Assembly: GCA_009103225.1 (NCBI GenBank)
Contig: RHPI01000026.1
Location: 871,756 to 899,336, forward strand
Reading direction: 5' to 3'
Source of the DNA: Chlorokybus atmophyticus
Lineage: Eukaryota; Streptophyta; Chlorokybophyceae; Chlorokybales; Chlorokybaceae
Length of the DNA: 27,581 bases
The notes under the pieces: generated by a model
Seen by the model: only the letters and a program-made list of their open reading frames with translations
Told to the model about the DNA's origin: nothing
Databases searched by the model: none
In this document: piece after piece, positions 21,878-27,581 of the stretch
Numbering within the stretch: the stretch's first letter is position 1
Layout of the letters: every line of letters starts with the position of its first letter
Program-made: the position numbers and the translations under genes

Positions 21878-23737
21878 ATGCCTCTGGTGGTTATCTGCGG
21901 GCAGCCCTGCAGCGGCAAGTCCACATTCGCACGGGCACTCAGCGCACACTTCCAACAACAACAACAATCGGATTCGAATGGTCAAAGTGAGACAACATCA
22001 CACAGCAACCATCACCGAGCGCCCGTGCACGTTGTGGACGAGCCGTCTTTGCACCTCGAGCGCAACGCCGCATACAAAGGTGGAAGGACTATTTGTGTGC
22101 GTGCGAGCGTGCGTGCGTGCACGCGCATAGCATCACATTCACAGCAGACCATAACACAGCATACTCTTTGTAGTATGTTGTGATGTGCACACTTACGAGT
22201 GTGGTTTCTGTCATTGCAGATGTGGTGAGAGAGAAGAACACACGAGGGTTGCTACGCTCCGCTCTCGACCGCACGCTGAGCAAAGACACGACGGTCATAT
22301 TCGACTCGCTGAACAACATCAAGGTGAGTATTGTGTTGTTGTCGTTGTTGTGCACAATGTATAATGAACCACAAACACCATGTTGCATAGTGTTTGCAAT
22401 TCATGCAACCCCGTGAGGGGACTCTCACATCACCTCTGCGCTCAAACTAGGCTTGTTACTGTGGCAGGGATACCGCTATGAGCTGTGGTGCATTGCGCGA
22501 GCGGCTGGAACACGCTATTGTACGGTGAGCGACTTTGATATTGATATCAATCTCATGTTATCAATCTCACTGATGACCATAGAAAAGTTTACTTCCACGC
22601 ATACACAGCTTGATTTTGCACATCGCAACAGCACAAGATGCATGTAGGTGCATTGCGATGCGACGATAGACACTGCGCGTGCTTGGAATGAAGATCGCGC
22701 TTCCAGAGGAGAACCTTCCTATTCATCAGAGATGTAAGCTTTCAACAAGTTATCAAGTGCAGCGCATAAACGGTACCAAGACAAGTTGTGTTCACTTACT
22801 CTCCACTCACACAGCTTTGAGGACCTCGCAAGCCGGTTTGAGACACCCGACAGCAAAAACCGTTGGGACGCACCCCTCTTCACAATCAACACTTCTGAAG
22901 GCAAGGCCAACACTTTGTTGTTGTTGGTAAATTACTGCTGCACTGACTGCACTGACTCCTATGTTACAACTATCACACACATCCGAAGATGTGTTATAGG
23001 CTCATTGCCTCATTTCCTCCTCTGTTGTGTAGGTTATGATGGCGGTCGTCAGCAGCCTTTGTTGGACGCCATCGTCTCGGTGATTAGAGGAAAAGAGGAC
23101 CCGAGCACGGCGCGAGGGGCGCGCAACCTGCAGCCGACCGTCGCCACGCAGACCGTGCGATTGTCGGACACCAACCTGCTGTACCAGCTAGACAAGGCAA
23201 CGCAGGTGGGATGTTGTGTGGTGTTGGGGCGGGGGCATTGCGTGCATGTGTATGTCCGTGTGGGTGCGCGTGCGTGTGCGCGTGGGGCCATGCATGCGCG
23301 TGTCCATGCTTGTCCATGTGTTTGATGCGCTTGTGTTCAACTGTGCAGCACGTTGGTGAAGACGTGTGCACAAGCGCGATCACGCACCCCATTGCACACG
23401 TGTTCCGCACGCACGCAGGCACGCACGCACGCTCTTTGCCCACGCATCCATGTTTGACGATCATGCAACCCATCGTATCGTGCTGTCCTCGCAGGAGGTC
23501 ATAACCACATTAATAGACGCCCAGTCCGCCGCTGGCGGCCAGCCCGCCGGTTCTGTGCGCATCAACCCCCACGCCGTCGTGACGCTTCACAGGACGGTGT
23601 CGCTGCCGGAGCTGCGGCGACTCAAGCGCACGTTCGTGAAAATGGCCACGCAGACGACAGCGGCGGTCACGAAGGATGCGGAGAGCGTGAAGAGGATGTT
23701 CGTGGAGTATGTGCAGAGGGAGCTGGATGCGCAATAA
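21878..23737 (+). CDS. KTI12: KTI12 family, Elongator-associated P-loop protein
   Basis: KTI12 (DRL1 in plants) is a nucleotide-binding partner of Elongator, needed for wobble-uridine (U34) modification of tRNAs, and is related to tRNA-Sec kinase. Exons: 21878-22079, 22220-22323, 22468-22524, 22648-22733, 22815-22900, 23033-23205, 23495-23737; phases agree, 316 aa, close to the family length of about 300. The N-terminus MPLVVICGQPCSGKST holds the Walker A loop (8-16). VHVVDEPSL, YKDVVREKNTRGLLRSALDR, TTVIFDSLNNIKGYRYELWC, ARAAGTRYCTVHC, FEDLASRFETPDSKNRWDAP and the C-terminal VSLPELRRLKRTFVK are family landmarks. A short poly-Q plus Ser/His-rich insert (about 29-50) sits after the P-loop helix. 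Intron 5 uses a GC donor (GAAG|GCAAGG, 22901-22902), the only choice that keeps phase into GYDGGRQQPL. The last intron has long TG/CG tracts. Location is presumably cytosol and nucleus. Confidence 0.95.
23222..23435. repeat. TG/CG and CA/CG alternating tracts in KTI12 intron 6
   Basis: Within intron 23206-23494, two alternating tracts (about 23222-23310 and 23380-23435) flank a short mixed sequence. The first is TG-sense and the second CA-sense on the plus strand, so they could pair with each other. Confidence 0.7.
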
Positions 23738-24549
23738 GGTTGTTGTGTTGTGGTGTGATGTGCTACTGTTGCAAGTACATACTGTGTCTGCTTCAGGTCT
23801 GCTACTGGGATGAGAGCGACTTGTCATGCACACACGGTCACATGCATGCACAACAACAGGGTGTTGGCTGTGATATATTCAACTAGGCGAAGTGTACAAC
23901 ACGGGCTGGTCCGTGCACCGACATAGCGTGCAACACCACACCACACCACACTTCTCAACAACGCCAGCAAGCAAGCCAAAGTTGCTGCAGTGGGATGCGA
24001 GTGCACATGTTTACAGATATTGAGTGTGCCGATGCGCACGCAGTAGTGTATAATATAGTACGCAAGGATTGTGCGCGTTGGGTCAATGGTGTCGCGCACA
24101 GCATGCGCATCTAATGGCTGTTGTAAGGTTGCTGTCATGAGTGTGTGTATGCTAGCAAACTGAGCATGGCGTTGCCTCGCGGCGTGACTACGAGAAAAAT
24201 TGTACCCTCAGCTCTTTCTCACACGTCAGTGCGGACAAAGATGACAACAACTATCAGTATCACAGGTACAGGGTCAGTGTTGAGCCAAGTTGAGCCAAAG
24301 CACTGCAATCATGACACACAAACTCACCATTGCGCACCCATATTATGCGCCGCCTGTTACATAGAATGCCAACTGCAATCTTGCTCATGATTTGCTGATA
24401 TACACAACATGCTGTACACGCAGAGTTGCTCATTGCTCGATAAAGCAACAATACTACGATAGAACCTTCACTAAAGAGCACAGCAGACAGCCTAGGCTGA
24501 CCTTCTTACAACATGCGCCTCTTATGGAGCCGTGTTCAAGCAGTATTCT
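23738..24549. other. Facing 3' regions of KTI12 and YOS1, with uncertain exon-like pieces
   Basis: TGTAA at 24122-24126 is the first such motif after the KTI12 stop, 385 bases on. Plus-strand pieces after acceptor-like sites at 23796 and 24016 read VCYWDESDLSC and DIECADAHAVVYNIVRKDCA, the latter to a TAA near 24115; neither is recognised. Confidence 0.3.
24506..24510 (-). terminator. Poly(A) signal candidate for YOS1
   Basis: TGTAA on the minus strand, 40 bases past the YOS1 stop codon. TGTAA is the usual polyadenylation signal in chlorophyte algae. Confidence 0.5.
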
Positions 24550-25288
24550 TCAGCCGAAGATCAACTTGACAGCAATGACCAAGATGTTTAAGGCTACAAG
24601 GGGCACTGCAACACAGACAAGAAGAAAAGCAGAGGGCTCAAGTGAGCAATGCACCCATGACAACCAGTCAGCACGTGTGTATAGTACAGCAGCTCAGATT
24701 GAGAGCTGCTGTACTTAGGCATGTATGTGTATGTGTGAGAGTGCCTCTGTGTGTGCGTGCATATGGGCGCTCGTGGGTATGTGTGCGCGTGCGTGTGTAC
24801 GTGTCTGAAGTGTGTTTGTGTCTCAACTTACTGCGGAGGTAAGCAATAGCGTTGAGTAGGCCAATGACCTGCGCTTTGAGGCCTATGCTCGACCCGTGAT
24901 ACGTGGCGTAACTCCACCCGTCTGTGGTTTGCAGTGCAACACCGTGTCAACAATCATCGCTAAGCAAAGCTCAACACAACAGAATACAATAACTTAGCAG
25001 TACAACAAGATCATAATAATAGTACACCAAGTCAAGATACCAACCACGCATAAAGTGCAACACCAACACAATATGCCAATGCGATGCACACTTACCTAGA
25101 TGTTACAAACTCTAATACAAAACAAAGAACGACATAGCAACACACCAGTAACTGCACATGCACAGAACAGGCAGTGAGATTCTGGCAAGTTGCAGGTGCT
25201 TACACTTGTCGAGGAAGCGCTCCTCGTTGAGAATGGCCAGCGCGTTCACCAGCAGCAGCACCGCCTGCATGAACGTCCACATAGACAT
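24550..25288 (-). CDS. YOS1: YOS1 / IER3IP1-type small ER-Golgi membrane protein
   Basis: Yos1 proteins (about 80 aa) are part of the Yip1-Yif1 complex and act in COPII-dependent ER-to-Golgi transport. Three small exons on the minus strand, 25288-25204, 24921-24832 and 24605-24550, join in phase to 76 aa. The N-terminus MSMWTFMQAVLLLVNALAIL is one hydrophobic segment, followed by the family signature NEERFLDKYGW. The middle has GLKAQVIGLLNAIAYLR, matching the family K-x-Q-[IV]-x-x-L-[IL]-x-A-x-x-YLR, and the C-terminus MPLVALNILVIAVKLIFG is the second hydrophobic segment with the usual terminal K-L-[IFV]-x-G. Donors are gtaagc and gtaagt. Because the exons are only 56-90 nt, no complete open frame shows the gene; exon 1 lies within a long misleading minus-strand frame. 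The start is the ATG that gives the family MxxWT N-terminus. It is divergent from the thioredoxin gene, with 145 bases between the start codons. Confidence 0.93.
24720..24810. repeat. TG/CG alternating tract in YOS1 intron 2
   Basis: TGTGTATG and GCGTGC units fill about 90 bases of intron 24606-24831. Confidence 0.75.
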
Positions 25289-25433
25289 CTCGCTCTCCCA
25301 CCTCCCTCTCCTCCTCCCTGATTTCCCTGCCCACGCCGCCGCCACCGCCACCGCCGCCCACACCAGAACACCACCAACATCAACAACCGCATGCACACTG
25401 AGTCGCTGTTCAACTTGGAGCATAGCAGCAATC
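25289..25433. promoter_or_regulatory. Compact bidirectional promoter, YOS1 / thioredoxin
   Basis: Only 145 bases separate the two start codons. The segment is C-rich on the plus strand with a (CCGCCA)-type run near 25334-25355. It must hold both 5' UTRs and core promoters unless an upstream noncoding exon exists. Confidence 0.6.
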
Positions 25434-26677
25434 ATGGCGGCGGCGGCGGATCTGTTGTCGGGGCTGTGGGGCAAGGTGTGGCCTCCTGCCCCCGCGGCTG
25501 TGGCTATCCTGGTGTGGCTCCTCATCCGCATGCTCCTGATCAAGCGCAGGCGCAACCAGCCGCCTCCACCGCCTGGCGCCGTCAGGGTTTGTGTGCTACT
25601 TTTACTACACATCCACTTGCGTGTATTCACTACGCTTGCCTGTTTGCTTCTATGCACTACAAGTTGCAGACGAGCTTCTCTCTTGTAGTCCTCATTCAGT
25701 TGGTTGTTGTGCTCTTTATCTCTTTCAAGTGCTGCCACACATTCAGGCTGAAGCACATAAGTTATTGTACATCCTAGTGCTGTTGTTTGTTGAGGTGCGT
25801 TTGCTGCGCGCTTCAGGCCATACACAGCAAAGCGGAGTGGGATGAGGCTCTGAAGGAGGCCAAGACTGCAAACAAGCTGGTGAGCCTTGGGTGCATGCCA
25901 CAAGTAGACACAATGTTGCGTGAACACAAACATGCGCATGCACAAGCACGCATACATGCATATGCACGCGTACGTGCATGCACAAGGGTACCCGCGCACA
26001 CACATGCTTCCCCGCGAATACATGCACGCATGCACCAGCACATGCGCACAGCCACGCATTCACAGAGGGATGCGTGCACTCTCACGCATGCACGCTTACG
26101 CTTACACACCTGCAAATAGATGCTCGTACGCACGCACGCACGCCAGTCTTATGCCAGGTAGTTCTGCACTTGAAGCTTTGTTCCTACTTTTACACCAGGT
26201 TATTGTGGACTTTACTGCGGCGTGGTGTGGCCCATGTCGGGTGATCGCTCCCAAATACTCTCAGGTGACAAACCTATTTGCAGCAGCACAGCAACATCAT
26301 GTGTGCCAATGTTACAGTCACTCATATTCGACATCTTGCAGTTGAGCGAAAGGGAAGAGTATAAAGAGACAATGTTCCTCAAAGTTGATGTTGATGAAGT
26401 GAAGGTAAGACAAGAGTTGGAGTTGTTGTTGTTTTTTTTGAATGTGGGCTTGTGTGCATGTCGCACACATGTGTTCTATGCGTGTATGGTTGCGTACATG
26501 TGTTGCCAACATGCACACGCATGTGTGTGTGTGTTGCAGGAAGTAGCACAGCAGTGCGGCGTGTCGTGCATGCCGACATTCCAGTTCTTCCGCGCCGGCC
26601 AGCGCGTCGACACCCTCGAGGGAGCCAACCTGGCCCGCCTCGTCTCGCTGCTCACCAAGCACCAGAAGAGGGAGTGA
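25434..26677 (+). CDS. Membrane-anchored thioredoxin
   Basis: Thioredoxin-fold disulfide reductase. Exons 25434-25586, 25817-25879, 26199-26264, 26342-26404 and 26540-26677, all phase 0, 160 aa. Residues about 19-36 form one membrane segment (AVAILVWLLIRMLL) followed at once by KRRR and a Pro-rich linker, so the positive-inside rule puts the thioredoxin domain on the cytosolic side (inference). The domain (about 52-160) shows VIVDFTAAWCGPCRVIAP with the redox pair Cys82 and Cys85, FLKVDVDE, and CMPTFQFFRAGQRV with the cis-proline at 127. Two further Cys (121 and 125) lie just before that proline. The domain is closest in style to h-type thioredoxins with an added anchor. The ATG at 25434 is the first that keeps the anchor. 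TGTAA at 26793-26797 follows the stop by 116 bases. Two introns are dominated by CA/CG or TG tracts. Confidence 0.94.
25920..26135. repeat. CA/CG alternating tract in thioredoxin intron 2
   Basis: About 215 bases of GCATGC, ACACAC and ACGCACGC units within intron 25880-26198; the longest such tract in this gene. A shorter TG/CA tract is at 26455-26530 in the last intron. Confidence 0.8.
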
Positions 26678-27376
26678 CTAATGACTTGGATGATGCGGCG
26701 TGCGTAAGCAGAAGTTGAGATGCGGTGGGTGTGCATGTGGATGGTAGAGTTTTCTGCTGCTCGTGTTTGCTGCCTGAAGGGGGGACTGAACGTGTAAATA
26801 GCGGGACTGTTATAAGCAGGGCGAAGTTTTGACGGTGTTTCTCAGAGCTGGTGGGTACATTGTTTGATTATGTGGTTTATCAAGTGTCGTGCAATGTGCT
26901 GTTGCAGGCGTCCTGTCTGCTTCATGATAGTGTTGGCGTCGTGTCCCACCTGTTGTTGGAATGATCTCCCCATCGTAATTTCGAAGGAGAGTTGTGTATC
27001 GCTATCATAAAACGCAAGTGTTGGTACTTAATCGAACTGCACATTGCAAAGCACGAATGGCGATGTAGTTTCAAGCGCACATACAGGCCTACCCTCTTTG
27101 TACATGCCGATGCATGCTCAAAAAGTGCAAACAGTCAGTGCATGCTGCAGTAGACCTTTGGACTTCTATGCACTCGATGTCACATTAGCGAAACAGATGG
27201 CGTGCTGCTGCAGGGCCCAGCGCACGGTTACTACTCTTGTATTGGCTGGTTGCTTACTAGCTTGCTAAGAAAAAAAAAAAACAAAAAAAAAACACCGACT
27301 AGAATTGACCGCTGCACCTGACATCCATACTGGTGCCTCATCCTACCACCTGCTGCTACGTACTGCATCGCGTTAA
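26678..27376. other. 3' flank of thioredoxin; no confident gene
   Basis: It contains the TGTAA motif at 26793-26797 and an A-rich tract at 27270-27292 (A12-C-A10). On the minus strand two frames stay open through about 26850-26990, one reading VGHDANTIMKQTGRLQQHIA, which might be the end of a gene entering from the right; the support is too weak to call. Confidence 0.4.
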
Positions 27377-27505
27377 TGTAATAGCAATTGGTGTGGTGGT
27401 TGTGTCACGCTGCGCAAGTCTGACCGCGAAATTTGCGTCTACGACACAAGTCCAGTACCTGAAGAACTCATGAACATTGACTATATACAGGCATCCGAGC
27501 TGTAT
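27377..27505 (+). other. Possible exon at the right edge
   Basis: Open from an in-frame TAA at 27374 and protein-like (KSDREICVYDTSPVPEELMN, then YIQASELY), ending at the strong donor TAT|gtaagc (27506). There is no start codon, acceptor or family match, and the minus strand is also partly open. It may be an exon of an unrecognised gene. Confidence 0.25.
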
Positions 27506-27581
27506 GTAAGCAATATAGATTCAAGTGTGGTGCAAAAGCAGTGTCAAGGCAGTCACACAGACAGTACCACTGCAAATGGGC

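Noticed and set aside
25112-26059. A 315-codon minus-strand open frame
   Set aside because: Most of it is antisense to thioredoxin exons and to repeat-filled introns. Only 25288-25204 is real, as YOS1 exon 1.
27270-27292. A-rich tract as the tail of a LINE or processed pseudogene
   Set aside because: No reverse-transcriptase sequence, coding remnant or target-site duplication was seen next to it.

Overview
This is nuclear DNA from a eukaryote, most likely a green alga (chlorophyte), although the lineage call is an inference. Every confident gene is interrupted by short spliceosomal introns with GT-AG (twice GC-AG) borders. One gene encodes a protein with what looks like a bipartite chloroplast plus thylakoid-lumen (twin-arginine) targeting sequence. 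TGTAA motifs, the usual chlorophyte polyadenylation signal, follow two of the stop codons closely. No prokaryotic operon, CRISPR array, rRNA or convincing tRNA was found.

Layout. 1-2647 (minus): 5' part of a Ser/Thr protein kinase gene with a very long Q/N/P-rich N-terminus; it runs off the left edge. 2648-9629: about 7 kb without a confident gene, AT-richer, full of perfect hairpins, inverted repeats, a GGAAT satellite tract, GCC-rich repeats with a duplicated exon/intron-like unit, and a few exon-like orphan fragments. 9630-11338 (plus): unrecognised, probably nuclear coiled-coil protein. 12484-14893 (minus): glycerol kinase, 9 exons, 500 aa. 16050-17694 (plus): NECAP-type clathrin accessory protein, 8 exons, 275 aa. 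18374-20940 (minus): histidine phosphatase / phosphoglycerate-mutase-like protein, 8 exons, 322 aa. 21878-23737 (plus): KTI12, 7 exons, 316 aa. 24550-25288 (minus): YOS1/IER3IP1-type small membrane protein, 3 tiny exons, 76 aa. 25434-26677 (plus): membrane-anchored thioredoxin, 5 exons, 160 aa. The right end carries only an A-rich tract and an uncertain exon-like fragment.

The spliced models were built by hand from donor and acceptor sites. In each complete model the exon phases join without a frame break and the total length is a multiple of three, which is strong internal support. The eight genes alternate strictly in strand, so each neighbour pair is divergent (shared promoter region) or convergent (facing 3' ends). 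The genes do not form one pathway. They are housekeeping functions: signalling, glycerol use, vesicle traffic (NECAP in clathrin coats, YOS1 in ER-Golgi transport), tRNA wobble modification (KTI12) and thiol redox control.

The most unusual features are long alternating purine-pyrimidine (Z-DNA-prone) tracts that fill introns in most but not all genes, two GC-AG introns sharing the same extended donor, a lumen-targeted histidine phosphatase, a novel coiled-coil gene with an in-frame, stop-free 108-nt intron, and a hairpin-rich repeat island.
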